Below are positions 12,007-23,029 of a stretch of DNA of 64,000 bases, one piece after another. The position numbers and the translations under genes are program-made. Under the pieces are notes generated by a model that was given only the letters and a program-made list of their open reading frames with translations, had not been told where the DNA came from and did no database searches. Origin of the DNA: Lampris incognitus (Eukaryota > Chordata > Actinopteri > Lampriformes > Lampridae); contig NC_079216.1 of NCBI RefSeq assembly GCF_029633865.1, positions 65,997,450 to 66,061,449 on the forward strand, written 5' to 3'. Each line of letters begins with the position of its first letter. The first letter of the stretch is position 1.

Positions 12007-12121
12007 GGAGTTGTGTCTTTTTGTCTGGATGTTGAGATCCACCAGGGCCTGTTGTGTACTGGGACTCCGTTTCTCGAGCTCTCGTGTTTGCTGATCGGCC
12101 TTGTCTGTTTAATTACGCCAG

Positions 12122-12477
12122 ATCCTCCACACAGAGATCCTCCACAAGGAGATCCTCCACACAGAGATCCTCCACAAGGAGATCCTCCACAAGGAGATCC
12201 TCCACACAGAGATCCTCCACACAGAGATCCTCCACACAGAGATCCTCCACACAGAGAACCTCCACAAGGAGATCCTCCACACAGAGATCCTCCACACAGA
12301 GATCCTCCACAAGGAGATCCTCCACAAGGAGATCCTCCACACAGAGATCCTCCACAAGGAGATCCTCCACACAGAGATCCTCCACACAGAGATCCTCCAC
12401 ACAGAGCTCCTCCACACAGAGCTCCTCCACACAGAGATCCTCCACACAGAGCTCCTCCACACAGAGCTCCTCCACAC
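12122..12477 (+). repeat. 15-bp minisatellite
   Basis: About 24 copies of GATCCTCCACACAGA or GATCCTCCACAAGGA, with GCTCC variants at the right end. The unit is divisible by three, so several strand-frame combinations are open; none is a gene. Confidence 0.96.
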
Positions 12478-12767
12478 AGCATTAATTAGTGGCTGCTCGT
12501 GGAGGCCCTTCAGTTGAATTCAGATGAATATTTAGATTTAGATTATTGGTGTAAATTCAGCTCTGTTGTTAAGACATGCCCTCGAACCTGTGTGCTGTAG
12601 CAGTGTGGGTGCAGCCATTCCACCCATAGAGTAGTGGAAACCAGTACCTCCACCCAACCTGGTGGAGGTTTCTTTCTTTTTTTTGTGCAAAAAAACCCCA
12701 CACCTTTATGGCCCGGTTCCTTGCAGCCTTTTAAATAATTTCTTTCATGCAAAACATATTTCATCTC

Positions 12768-13474
12768 TCACCCTCCTCACCCTGTCCTCTCTCTCTCTCT
12801 CTCACCCTCCTCACCTCTCACCCTATCCTCTCTCTCTTTCACCCTCCTCACCTCTCACCCTATCCTCTCTCTCTCTTTCACCCTCCTCACCTCTCACCCT
12901 GTCCTCTCTCTCTCTTTCATCCTCCTCACCTCTCACCCTGTCCTCTTTCTCTCTCACCCTCCTCACCTCTCACCCTGTCCTCTCTCTCTTTCACCCTCCT
13001 CACCTCTCACCCTGTCCTCTCTCTCTCTCTCACCCTCCTCACCTCACCCTGTCCTCTCTCTCTCTCTCTCTCACCCTCCTCACCTCTCACCCTATCCTCT
13101 CCTTCACCCTCCTCACCTCTCACCCTATCCTCTCTCTCTCTTTCATCCTCCTCACCTCTCACCCTGTCCTCTTTCTCTCTCACCCTCCTCACCTCTCACC
13201 CTATCCTCTCTCTCTCTTTCACCCTCCTCACCTCTCACCCTGTCCTCTTTCTCTCTCACCCTCCTCACCTCTCACCCTATCCTCTCTCTCTCTTTCATCC
13301 TCCTCACCTCTCACCCTATCCTCTCTCTCTCTTTCACCCTCCTCACCTCTCACCCTATCCTCTCTCTCTCTTTCACCCTCCTCACCTCTCACCCTGTCCT
13401 CTCTCTCTCTCACCCTCCTCACCTCTCACCCTATCCTCTCTCTCTCTTTCACCCTCCTCACCTCTCACCCTGTC

Positions 13475-13505
<31 letters not shown>

Positions 13506-14962
13506 TCCTCACTTCTCACCCTATCCTCTCTCTTTCACCCTCCTCACTTCTCACCCTATCCTCTCTCTCTCTTTCACCCTCCTCACTTCTCACCCTATCC
13601 TCTCTCTCTCTTTCACCCTCCTCACTTCTCACCCTGTCCTCTCTCTCTCTTTCACCCTCCTCACCTCTCACCCTGTCCTCTCTCTCTCTCACCCTCCTCA
13701 CCTCTCACCCCATCCTCTCTCTCTCTTTCACCCTCCTCACCTCTCACCATGTCCTCTCTCTCTCTTTCACCCTCCTCATCTCTCACCCTATCCTCTCTCT
13801 TTCACCCTCATCTCTCACCCTGTCCTCTCTTTCACCCTCCTCACCTCTCACCCTGTCCTCTCTTTCACCCTCCTCACCTTTCACCCTCCTCACCTCTCAC
13901 CCTGTCCTCTCTCTTTCACCCTCCTCACCTCTCACCCTGTCCTCTCTCTCTCTTTCACCCTCCTCAGCTCTCACCCTATCCTCTCTTCCACCCTCCTCAC
14001 CTCTCACCCTATCCTCTCTCTCTCTTCCACCCTCCTCACACCCTATCCTCTCTCTTTCACCCTCCTCACCTCTCACCCTGTCCTCTCTCTCTCTTTCACC
14101 CTCCTCACCTCTCACCCTATCCTCTTCCACCCTCCTCACCTCTCACCCTATCCTCTCTCTCTTTCACCCTCCTCACCTCTCACCCTGTCCTCTCTTTCAC
14201 CCTCCTCACCTTTCACCCTCCTCACCTCTCACCCTGTCCTCTCTCTCTCTTTCACCCTCCTCAGCTCTCACCCTATCCTCTCTTCCACCCTCCTCACCTC
14301 TCACCCTATCCTCTCTCTCTCTTCCACCCTCCTCACACCCTATCCTCTCTCTTTCACCCTCCTCACCTCTCACCCTGTCCTCTCTCTCTCTTTCACCCTC
14401 CTCACCTCTCACCCTATCCTCTTCCACCCTCCTCACCTCTCACCCTATCCTCTCTCTCTTTCACCCTCCACACCTCTCACCCTGTCCTCTCTCTCTCTTT
14501 CACCCTCCTCACCTCTCACCCTATCCTCTTCCACCCTCCTCACCTCTCACCCTATCCTCTCTCTCTTTCATCCTCCTCACCTCTCACCCTATCCTCTCTC
14601 TCTTTCATCCTCCTCACCTCTCACCCTGTCCTCTCTCTCTTTCATCCTCCTCACCTCTCACCCTATCCTCTCTCTCTTTCATCCTCCTCACCTCTCACCC
14701 TGTCCTCTCTCTCTTTCATCCTCCTCACCTCTCACCCTGTCCTCTCTGTCTTTCATCCTCCTCACCTCTCACCCTATCCTCTTCCACCCTCCTCATCTCT
14801 CACCCTATCCTCTCTCTCTTTCACCCTCCTCACCTCTCACCCTGTCCTCTCTTTCACCCTCCTCACCTCTCACCCTGTTCTCTTCCACCCTCCTCACCTC
14901 TCACCCTATCCTCTCTCTCTCTTCCACCCTCCTCACCTCTCACCCTGTCCTCTCTGTCTTTC
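12768..14962 (+). repeat. CT-rich minisatellite, 2.2 kb
   Basis: Units of roughly 30-36 bp composed of CACCCTCCTCACCTCTCACC plus TGTCCTCTCT or TATCCTCTCT with variable CT runs. The block at about 13830-14135 recurs at about 14170-14430, a segmental duplication within the array. The 884- and 820-residue open frames here are artefacts of a purine/pyrimidine-asymmetric repeat. Confidence 0.95.
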
Positions 14963-15640
14963 AGTGCGACCGCCCTTCACTCTTCCCCTCAGAACTCCCG
15001 GGCGACTCTGCAGTTTGCTGTGGGAGTTCATGGCATCATTCACAGGCATCCCAGTTGCATCTCACTCTCTTCTTTCATGGACCGGTACCAAACACCGCGT
15101 CCGTCACCGCGGCTCTTACACTGGTCCCAAGCCGGCCTCCCGAACCTGCATACAGATAACACCACGTTACACTTTCACGTCACGTGCAGATACCAGAATC
15201 CAGCTCTGACGCGTCCAAATGCCGCGCGTCACCTTGACAGACTCGGGAGACCGGGTTGCTGGATCACACTTCATCCACAACGCGGTGCACGAGGCGGCGC
15301 TCCTCGCTCCAGGTAGTGAAGAAAGGCGTGTAGTGTGTGCCGTTCCGGTACCATGAAGAACTTTTGTCAGTCGGCGGGTTGCTAAAGGGTGAAGCTGTGA
15401 TTTGGGGTACGTTGGTGCACGGTAACTTTCGTGGACCCCAGATACCAGAGATTCACTAGTCTTCCAACTTCCTGTTTGTGGTGAGTCATAGTCGAACGTG
15501 ATGCAATGGCTGTTGTTGGGTTTCTCGTCCTCAGACCAACTGTACTTTAAGCGATGCCTGCGGATGATTTACGTCTGTGTTAAGATTTATTTTTTTTACT
15601 TCCTGCACTGCAAGATAAGGTTTTATGGGGGGGGGGGGGT
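14963..15640. other. No recognisable feature
   Basis: Non-repetitive DNA between a minisatellite and a SINE. No domain is recognisable in the open frames and no RNA gene was seen. Confidence 0.35.
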
Positions 15641-15644
15641 CACT

Positions 15645-16088
15645 TCTTTTTTTGGAAAAATTTTTCCCCTTTTTTTCACCCCAATGGTACCCAGTCAATT
15701 ACCCCGCTCTTCCGAGCCGTCCCGGTCTCTGCTCCACCCCCTCTGCCGATCCAGGGGAGGGCTGCAGACTACCACATGTCTCCTCCGCCAATACATGTGG
15801 AGTCGCCAGCTGCTTCTTTTCACCTGACAGTGAGGAGTTTCACCAGGGGGACGTAGCGCATGGGAGGATCACGCTATCCCCCCCCCCAAACAGAAGTCCC
15901 AACCGACCAGAGGAGGCGCTAGTGCAGCGATCAAGACACACACCCACATCCGGCTTCCACCTGCACACACGGCCAATTGTGTCTGTGGGGACGCCCGATC
16001 AAGCCGGAGGCAACACGGGGATTCGAACTGGCGAGCCCCGTGTCAGTATGCAACGGAATAGACCGCCACGCTACACGGACGCCCCTTA
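15645..16088 (-). mobile_element. tRNA-derived SINE family A, near full length
   Basis: On the minus strand it begins GGGGCGTCCGTGTAGCGTGG, has the B-box-like CAGTTCGAATCCCCGTG, the shared body, and a tail ending in a homopolymer-rich GGGAAAAATTTTTCC region. Confidence 0.85.
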
Positions 16089-16904
16089 TTTTTCCACTTC
16101 TGACCCCGTTATTCATCCCCATTTATGATCTTTATTGATCCAGGGTAATTGCTAGAGATGGGGGGAAAAGCAAATTGTCATCATATAATTAATTATGTTG
16201 GTAAAAAGAGCAAAAATGAAGAATCTGTTTTGCTCTGTGAATGGTTCTGCAGGACACTACTGCAGCTACAACATCCACTTAAAGGGGACCAGCAGTGATT
16301 ATTGTGTACATTCGTACATACTGGGTTCTTAGGGGTGAAATTGTGCTGAACTGTCAACATTGTGCAACTGTTTCCAAAGCATAAAATAATATAACAGGGA
16401 AAAGGGGAGACTGTCCTCCACCAACAAACGACCCCATAGGTGGTTTGTACGAGCAGCTTATTACGACCTATAGTTACGCTTTAAACTACTTCCTGGCGGT
16501 CCTCCGTAATTATAATACGTTACTTTCCCCTGTAACAATAAGCATCTCCTTCCATAAGCTATCGTGAGAAGGAATATTAATAAAAGCAAAGTTTAATGTC
16601 ACATAGCGGTTATAATGTCCACGCTAGCTGACCTTCTAACTTTTGGCTAACGTTAAGTTAGCTCTTATGACGTCATTCATTAGTAAACATACTGCAAATA
16701 GCAATCTTAGTTACTACACTAGACAGCGAAACAACACAAAAACGCACTGACACCATATTCTATTGTTCTCGATTTGTTTTAAAAACCCACAATGCATAGA
16801 GGCGAAAAGTATCTGTGGCATACCTCCTGCCGCCGGTAGGGGCGCTAATTCAGGAAACGCTCCTGTGGGTCGTATTAGACTTAGAGGGTATACGACCTAC
16901 ACTA

Positions 16905-18128
16905 AATGTACAAAAGTATTGGGACACCTGGCCATTACACCTACAGGAGTTTTTATGACATCCCATTCTAAATTCATAGGCATTAATATGGAGTTGGTCC
17001 CCCTTTGCAGCTATAACAGCTTCCACTCTTCTGGGAAGGCTTTCCACAAGATTTTGGAGTGTGTCTGTGGGAATTTTTGCCCATTCACCCAGAAGAGCAT
17101 TTGTGAGGTCTGACACTGATGTTGGACGAGAAGACCTGGTTCTTAATCTCTGTTCTAGTTCATCCCAAAGGTGTTGGATGGGGTTGAGGTCAGGGCTCTG
17201 TGTGGGCCAGTCAAGTTCTTCCACACCAAACTCACCCAACCATGTCTTAATGGGCCTTGCTTTGTGCACTGGGGCACAGTCATGCTGGAACAGAAAAGGA
17301 CCCCCCCCCCAAACTGTTCCCACAAAGTTGGAAGCATAGAATTGTCCAAAATGTCTTGGTATGCTGAAGCATTAAGATTTCCCTTCACTGGAACTAAGGG
17401 GCCTAGCCCAACACCTGAAAAACAACCCCCTACCATTATCCCTCCTCCACCAGACTTTACAGTTGGCACAATGCAGTCAGGCAGGTAACGTTCTCCTGGC
17501 ATCCGCCAAACCCAGACTCGTCCATCAGACTGCCAGACAGAGAAGTGTGATTCGTCACTCCACAGAACACGTTTCCACTGCTCCAGAGTCCAGTGGCAGT
17601 GTGCTTTACACCATCCATCCAACACTTGGCATTGTGCTTGGTGGTGTAAGGCTTGCATGCAGCTGCTCGGCCATGGAAACCCCTCCATGAAGCTCCCGGC
17701 ACACAGTTTTTGTGCTGATGTTAATGCCGGAGGAAGTTTGTAACTCTGCAGTTATTGAGTCAACACAGCGTTGGAGACTTTTACGCACTATGCGCCTCAG
17801 CACTCGTTGACCCCGCTGTGTGACTTTACGTGGTCTGCCACTTCCTGGCTGAGTTGCTGTTGTTCCTAAACGCTTCTACTTTTCAATAATACCACTTACA
17901 GTTGACCGTGGAATATCCAGCAGGGAAGAAATTTCACGAACTGACTTATTACAAAGGTGGCATCCTATGACAGTACCACACTTGAATTCACTGAGCTCTT
18001 CAGAACGACCCTTTCTTTCACAAATATGTGTAAATGCAGCCTGCATGGCTAGCTGCTGGATTTTATACACCTGTGGCAATGGGTCTGAATGAAACACCGG
18101 AATTCAGTGATTAATACTTTTGTACATA
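16905..18128 (-). mobile_element. Tc1/mariner-type DNA transposon, inactive
   Basis: A 1.2-kb element with short inverted ends (AATGTACAAAAGTATT left; TATGTACAAAAGTATT read from the right), flanked by TA dinucleotides at 16903-16904 and 18129-18130, the Tc1 target. It encodes a broken transposase on the minus strand. The sequence resembles a Tc1-like family widespread in fish genomes. Confidence 0.9.
16985..18097 (-). pseudogene. Tc1-like transposase pseudogene
   Basis: Reading right to left, the N-terminal helix-turn-helix (VREISSLLDIPRSTVSGI) runs to an in-frame TAG just after IIEK, where the reading frame otherwise continues into KRLGTTATQ-like sequence. The second DNA-binding segment, with a GRPRK-like hook, lies around 17830. 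The DDE domain follows in two frames: [11 protein letters not shown] (first Asp), [11 protein letters not shown] (second Asp) and [11 protein letters not shown] (third acidic position). The catalytic positions look retained, but the nonsense codon and at least two frameshifts (between about 17690 and 17600, and between about 17320 and 17160) abolish a full product. Confidence 0.88.
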
Positions 18129-18165
18129 TATTGTATGTGGTCGTATGGGTTGGAGGACTTGTTGG

Positions 18166-18487
18166 AAAATGGAGTCAAACCTGACATCAACTATGACGAC
18201 ATGAACGTTTATAGCCTTGTTTTGGCCGAGTCAAACAAAATCTGAAACTGACTAAACTCAAAGAAAGCCTAAATGCATTTTTTTTTCTTCAGCAACAGCG
18301 ATGACCAACATGTCCAAAAGCCAGCTGGGATACCCTGAACATTCCCTGACACACACTTTGAGTTTTACCTGCTGCACATTTCTTTGCGGTCATGACCAGA
18401 TAAATATGCGAGACATGACACGAACACGGTCAGATTTGGGGTTTCAGGACAAAGTGGAGCCAAATCCCATTTCTGTTTTTTTTAATA
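18166..18487. other. No recognisable feature
   Basis: Short non-repetitive interval between the nested repeat and the next SINE. No coding or RNA signal was seen. Confidence 0.35.
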
Positions 18488-18810
18488 TTACCCCTTTTTC
18501 TCCCCAGTTGTATCCGGCCAATTGCCCCACTCTTCCGAGCCGACCCGGTCTCTGCTCCACCCCCTCTGCTGATCCGGGGAGGGCTGCAGACTACCACATG
18601 CCTCCTCCCATACATGTGGAGTCACCAGCAGCTTCTTTTCACCTGACAGTGAGGAGTTTCACCAGGGGGACACAGCGCGTGGAAGGATCACGCTATTCCC
18701 CCCAGTTCCCCCTCCCCCTGAACAGGCACCCCGACCGACCAGAGGAGACGCTAGTGCAGCGACCAGGACACATACCCACATCCGGCTTCCAACCCGCAGA
18801 CACAGCCAGT
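18488..18810 (-). mobile_element. tRNA-derived SINE family A, truncated
   Basis: Body and tail of family A on the minus strand, ending abruptly at 18810 in CCGCAGACACAGCCAG, so the tRNA-like head is absent. The junction leads directly into the THAP-relic region. Confidence 0.8.
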
Positions 18811-18851
18811 AGCCTGGGTGCGTAAGATGGCGTCGTCCGACGTACGAGTAC

Positions 18852-19885
18852 TTGCACAAGAACTTCCGGTCTGGTTTGGTGAGAGAAGAGATGGCTTTGC
18901 TTTACACTCGCTGTTCGCAGGACCTCCCTAAAGTCACGGTCGACGATGTACATCGCATCGTGAGTGCTTCCTCGGTAGCTCAGACGAGCAAAAAAGAAAA
19001 GGGGTTTAAGAGGTCTTATTTCGAGCTACACTGACAACTACGCCGCCGGAAGCACATGAAATGCTCATAGGTAGCAAACCTTAGGACACAAGCCGTAATA
19101 TACGACATGGTAGTTTCCCATTGTATCTTCTGTGCAGCTGTTAAAGTATAGCCCAGTACTTACTGCAATCTACTACGTGTGGGTGTGTGTGAGAGAGGCA
19201 TGGTGGGGGGAGGAGAGACTGAACAGGTGAGTTAATTTGGTCGGGGCGATTAAATGAAATGATACAAATCAGACATACCTGGTGTAAAACCGGATGTCCT
19301 CATCGGAACCTGCCAACGGCCTCAGGCTGCATTTGGACTGTAGCTGGACGGTGTCTAGTTGTTTCTGGAGCACTTGTATTTGTCTCCTCGTTGACTCGTT
19401 TTGGGCCGGGGCATCATCCAAAGCGGCAGGATGAGGAGCCACGCAGCAGTCCTGCTCTCGCAGGCGGCTGTTGGGAGCACTCATTCCACGCAGAGTGTGG
19501 GGACAGCTCCTCTCTTGAGCCTCCTTAACACGCCTGTAGCCGGCACAGCGAAACCACCCGGCTCAACATGCCCACTGCACACTTTTGGACTCTTGGTGAC
19601 GGTAAATGCAGCCCTCCGAATCTCCAGTAGCCACTTGGCTCTTTCCTCGCAGTCACTGGGGAATGAAAGGGAACTTAAAGGAGAATTATAGCATGCCGAA
19701 TCCACACACGGTGGCACACAACAGTGCTCAGTGGAGCCCGATTCACTGCATTGATACCTGAACGCCCCTTTTTGCCCTGTTTGAGTCACTGATTTTTCGG
19801 ACGAAATTAAGATTTCTGACGGATAAGTCCAACTAATGATGCAGTAGGACGTACGCAGCCGGCTGTACTGGAAGTTCTTGTGCAA
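18852..19885 (-). other. Segment bracketed by 19-bp inverted repeats, containing a THAP relic
   Basis: TTGCACAAGAACTTCCGGT at 18852-18870 recurs inverted at 19867-19885 with one mismatch, bracketing 1,034 bp that includes a THAP-domain reading frame. The left part (18852-19034, +) holds a 60-residue frame without a recognised domain. The inverted ends could be transposon termini or a chance or duplicated promoter motif (CTTCCGG); no target duplication was recognised. Confidence 0.4.
19279..19885 (-). pseudogene. THAP-domain transposase-like gene fragment, frameshifted
   Basis: On the minus strand the frame starting at 19885 contains a THAP zinc-binding module: CVPPC, then SFPSDCEERAKWLLEIRR with the conserved Trp, then VCSGH and the closing GAVPTL box (C2CH plus AVPTF-type motif). 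A one-base shift near 19484 moves the reading to a second frame with a Gln/Leu-rich, coiled-coil-like stretch (RRQIQVLQKQLDTVQLQ) and then SDEDIRFYTR. That motif opens the transposase-like region in many fish THAP genes. It ends at a strong splice donor ACCAG|GTATGT at 19279/19278. No downstream exon was found. It is likely a relic of a THAP-bearing transposon or a co-opted copy; a functional gene is unlikely because of the frameshift, unless a small intron removes it. Confidence 0.6.
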
Positions 19886-19902
19886 ACAGACACACCCGGA
19901 AG

Positions 19903-19904
<2 letters not shown>

Positions 19905-19954
<50 letters not shown>
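19905..19954 (+). repeat. (CA)n microsatellite
   Basis: About 25 CA units directly beside the THAP-relic segment. Confidence 0.95.
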
Positions 19955-19955
<1 letters not shown>

Positions 19956-20205
19956 TTCTGAATGTGACATATCAGTATAGATTTACCTTTCTTCAACGCT
20001 TGTGCTTTACATGGCGTCATCAGGAACATTTCAGGCTCCTATCAATTAAATTATAGGCTCCTGTCATAGAATATGATGGGTATCTGGGGTCCTGTTGCTC
20101 TGATTACACCTGTTGGAGATTTATTTACAGATTTTACAACTGTGTGGGTTTCAGGTACCGGAACAACAAGGATGGGGCCATGTGTTTGAGTGTTTAGCGT
20201 CCTTT

Positions 20206-20277
20206 TCAGGTCTTTTTGCGGTCTGGGCTTGCTGTCAAATCACTCCCCAGGAAGCCCTTACCCCAAAAAGCATCTGC
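20206..20277 (+). ncRNA. mir129-1: mir-129 microRNA precursor
   Basis: The 5p arm at 20212-20232 begins CTTTTTGCGGTCTGGG and equals the known vertebrate miR-129-5p over its full 21 bases. The 3p arm at 20252-20273 begins AAGCCCTTACCCC and ends AAAAAGCAT, the known 3p form. The two arms pair into a hairpin with a 19-base terminal loop region (TGTCAAATCACTCCCCAGG), and the lower stem CAGGT/ATCTG extends it. In mammals MIR129-1 lies between SND1 and LEP on the leptin strand, the position and strand seen here. Mature miR-129 is a neural and ciliary regulator in vertebrates. The paralogue number is inferred from synteny, not from the hairpin itself. Confidence 0.95.
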
Positions 20278-20756
20278 AGGGGAACCTGACTTCAAAGAAG
20301 ATTTGCAGAGAGAGCCTCCCTTGAAACAGCCTGTAAGCCTTCCTGGCAAGTGGTTCATTCACGATGCTATGTATGGGTTGCTGTAAAATATTACATTTTG
20401 TAGTTGGGTGATTCTTCAATCTGGGGCACTCCTGGCTTCTGAAATTTTGAAAAAATTAAAAATAAATGTCTTAAAATCTGTTTGTTTTTTTTCTTCAAAA
20501 AGTGGTGTGGAACAAACATCTTAGCGTAGCTTTGATCGTCCTGCGAAACAAGTGTGACGTCATGACGCTCTTTTCAAAGTTGTAACGGCAACATGTGACG
20601 TCATGACCGTTTTCACTGTTTGGAGAAAAAGTGGGCTAAGTCTTGGACTTGCTAAGCTAACTTGTTAGCTAGCATACAATGTACAATGAATATACGTGAA
20701 TAAAGTGAAGTTTCTTATTTCTGAACTAAAATACTCAGCTAGTAACGTGTTTGGTA
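20278..20756. other. Intergenic, with two CRE palindromes
   Basis: No gene. TGACGTCA occurs at 20555-20562 and 20596-20603 inside two related blocks (GTGTGACGTCATGACGCTC and ATGTGACGTCATGACC) 41 bp apart. Otherwise non-repetitive. Confidence 0.4.
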
Positions 20757-21290
20757 ATGACTTGTAATAACCATGCTGTCAGGTCAGGACATATAAACCT
20801 TATCATTACTTACATGTGTAATAACCATCCTGTCATATCAGGATATATAAACCTTATCATTACTTACATGTGTAATAACCATCCTGTCAGGTCAGGACAT
20901 ATAAACCTTATCATTACTTACATGTGTAATAACCATCCTGTCAGATCAGGATATATAAACCTTATCATTACTTACATGTGTAATAACCATCCTGTCAGGT
21001 CAGGACATATAAACCTTATCATTACTTACATGTGTAATAACCATCCTGTCAGATCAGGATATATAAACCTTATCATTACTTACATGTGTAATAACCATCC
21101 TGTCAGATCAGGACATATAAACCTTATCATTACTTACAGGTGTAATAACCATCCTGTCAGATCAGGACATATAAACCTTATCATTACTTACATGTGTAAT
21201 AACCATCCTGTCAGGTCAGGACATATAAACCTTATCATTACTTACAGGTGTAATAACCATCCTGTCAGATCAGGGCATATAAATCTTCAC
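20757..21290 (+). repeat. 54-bp minisatellite, about 10 copies
   Basis: Unit: AATAACCATCCTGTCAG(G/A), TCAGGACATATAAACC, TTATCATTACTTACATGTGT. Because 54 is divisible by three, a 185-residue frame with an 18-residue period is open; it is not a gene. Units alternate between GGTCAGGACAT and GATCAGGATAT types at the left end, suggesting two-unit amplification. Confidence 0.96.
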
Positions 21291-22547
21291 ATTACATTTG
21301 TGACATGAAAAAGTCACGCTTCTCCTATGACTGCCCATGCGCCTCTGGCACTTCTTGTTTCCATGGCAACCACACTGTTGTTGTTTGAAAAAACGTTGTA
21401 AAACATTGGGTGTGATGTGATGACAGATGTATGAGGGACAGCCATATTTAACTATAAAAATGTGCCAACTGCACATATACAACCCATATGAATGTGAAAG
21501 ATGTCTTTTTAAATTATTATGAGTATAGCTTTAATGAATTTAACCATTTTATGACTTCATTATAGAGGGGAGTTAAAAAGTCTGGGTTGGGGACAAGCCC
21601 ACCACACGGAAATTCTGGCACATTTGAATTTTCAACATCCTGAAAAAGTATTAAAACGTCATCACAGAGACACAAATCTTTTTTTTTTCATAACTAACAC
21701 AACCTAACTCTAACACATACAATAATTATTTTTTTTAAAAACAAACTTTTTTCCCTTTAAAATCTACCCTGGGGACAGAAAAACTCCCTTCATTGAAGAC
21801 TCACCCAGTTACTGAAAGTTGACCAGTTTTGGCCACTGCTAACATAACATTTGCCTGTGTTTGTTCGAGTACCCCCGAGTCAAATACAGCAGGCCTGCGT
21901 CCAGCGACCCCCCGGGTCGACTCTGGCTGGCGGACCCTCGCAGTCAGAGGACAACACTACATTCGTCCTGTTGCTCCTTGTCATCTTATCTCTTGTCCTG
22001 CTAACTGTTTCAGTGCTCTGAGTCAAACCAAATCAAGTCCCAGCAGAGCTGCTGCAGCGCTTCACTGCAACGCCATAGACAACCATTCTGACTACTCTGA
22101 TAACTACTTACACTGCCCTGTAGATGGCGGTATTGCCATACGTTTCAATCCAAGGGGAACCACTACTGAAATCACTTATGATGCACCACAAGAGGTCAGC
22201 TTGATGAGAGGGACTACTGGACAATTAAAAAGTGCTATGTGTAATTCTACTGGAAGCATGACCTCAAAATAAATAAATGCAAGCAAGGCAAATAAATAGA
22301 TGACAATATCATATTCTGCAACTGCTGCACAGTTTGCTGAGGACTGTGAGTGCAAGCAAGGTCTTTTTTTTTCGGGGGGGGGGGGCTGTGAGTCATTTAC
22401 TTTGCTTTGACCAATACTTCATATTCAGTCATCATATTATATTGTGTACTCCGCTTCGGGATGCAAAAACACTAAATAGTACACATAGTACCTTCAGTGG
22501 TGCTAAATGTTAGTTAATAACAATCACGTGTTTTAAAAAAACATGCT

Positions 22548-22550
<3 letters not shown>
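21291..22550. other. No recognisable gene
   Basis: Non-repetitive to weakly repetitive sequence. A 147-residue frame (21829-22272, +) shows no known domain, and its codon use gives no support. Homopolymer runs of T and G are present. Confidence 0.35.
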
Positions 22551-22584
<34 letters not shown>

Positions 22585-22597
22585 TAGACAGATAGAC

Positions 22598-22664
<67 letters not shown>

Positions 22665-22674
22665 TAGATAGATG
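22551..22674 (+). repeat. (CAGA/TAGA)n microsatellite
   Basis: CAGA tetramers grade into GATA/TAGA tetramers and back. Confidence 0.95.
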
Positions 22675-23029
22675 CACATACATTAATGTTGTGTGTGCGT
22701 CTTAATGTATAGTTCACATGGTTTGTGTTGTTATTTTCTGGTCCTACTGTCATTGCATGTGCACCTACCTTTCTCCGCACACAGGGGAGCAGGTGTTTGT
22801 GGTGCTTTGGCAATAAAGGTGGTGAACTTAAGACCACCGCTGTAAAGTTAGTCTTCACTCGATAAAGTCGTCACAGTGCAGATGTAGGTCACTTCCTTTC
22901 CATTTCTGAAAAATATCAACAACATCTACAGTCAAAGAGGATCGTATGAAACAACCGTTAAACAAAACAACTTCTGGGTAGGTGGGTACCCCGTAACCTG
23001 TAAAACATGCAGCAATTTGCACACGTACA

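Larger units (their letters stand above)
16400..18165 (+). mobile_element. Interspersed repeat copy 2, interrupted by a Tc1-like element
   Basis: This is the inverted relative of the repeat at 2870-3245. Its left end has CCTCCACCAACAAACGACCCC. The internal block CAGCGAAACAACACAAAAACG and the block GGAAACGCTCCTGTGGGTCG match copy 1. The sequence breaks off after TACGACCTACAC at 16902 and resumes at 18131 with TTGTATGTGGTCGTATGGGT then TGGAGGACTTGTT, which in copy 1 are adjacent. Thus the Tc1-like element at 16905-18128 was inserted into it. It also contains extra internal sequence (about 16500-16690) absent from copy 1. Confidence 0.65.

Noticed and set aside
12662-15316. Open frames of 884 and 820 residues
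   Set aside because: Entirely inside a CT-rich minisatellite. The Ser/Leu/Pro/His repetition follows the DNA unit, there is no start context, and both overlapping frames are equally open.
1-20000. 3' exons of snd1 or lrrc4 expected from synteny
   Set aside because: No Tudor/SN-like or LRR coding segments were recognised on either strand; they are probably left of the window.
21829-22272. 147-residue open frame as a candidate gene
   Set aside because: No recognisable domain, no splice context, and length within chance expectation.
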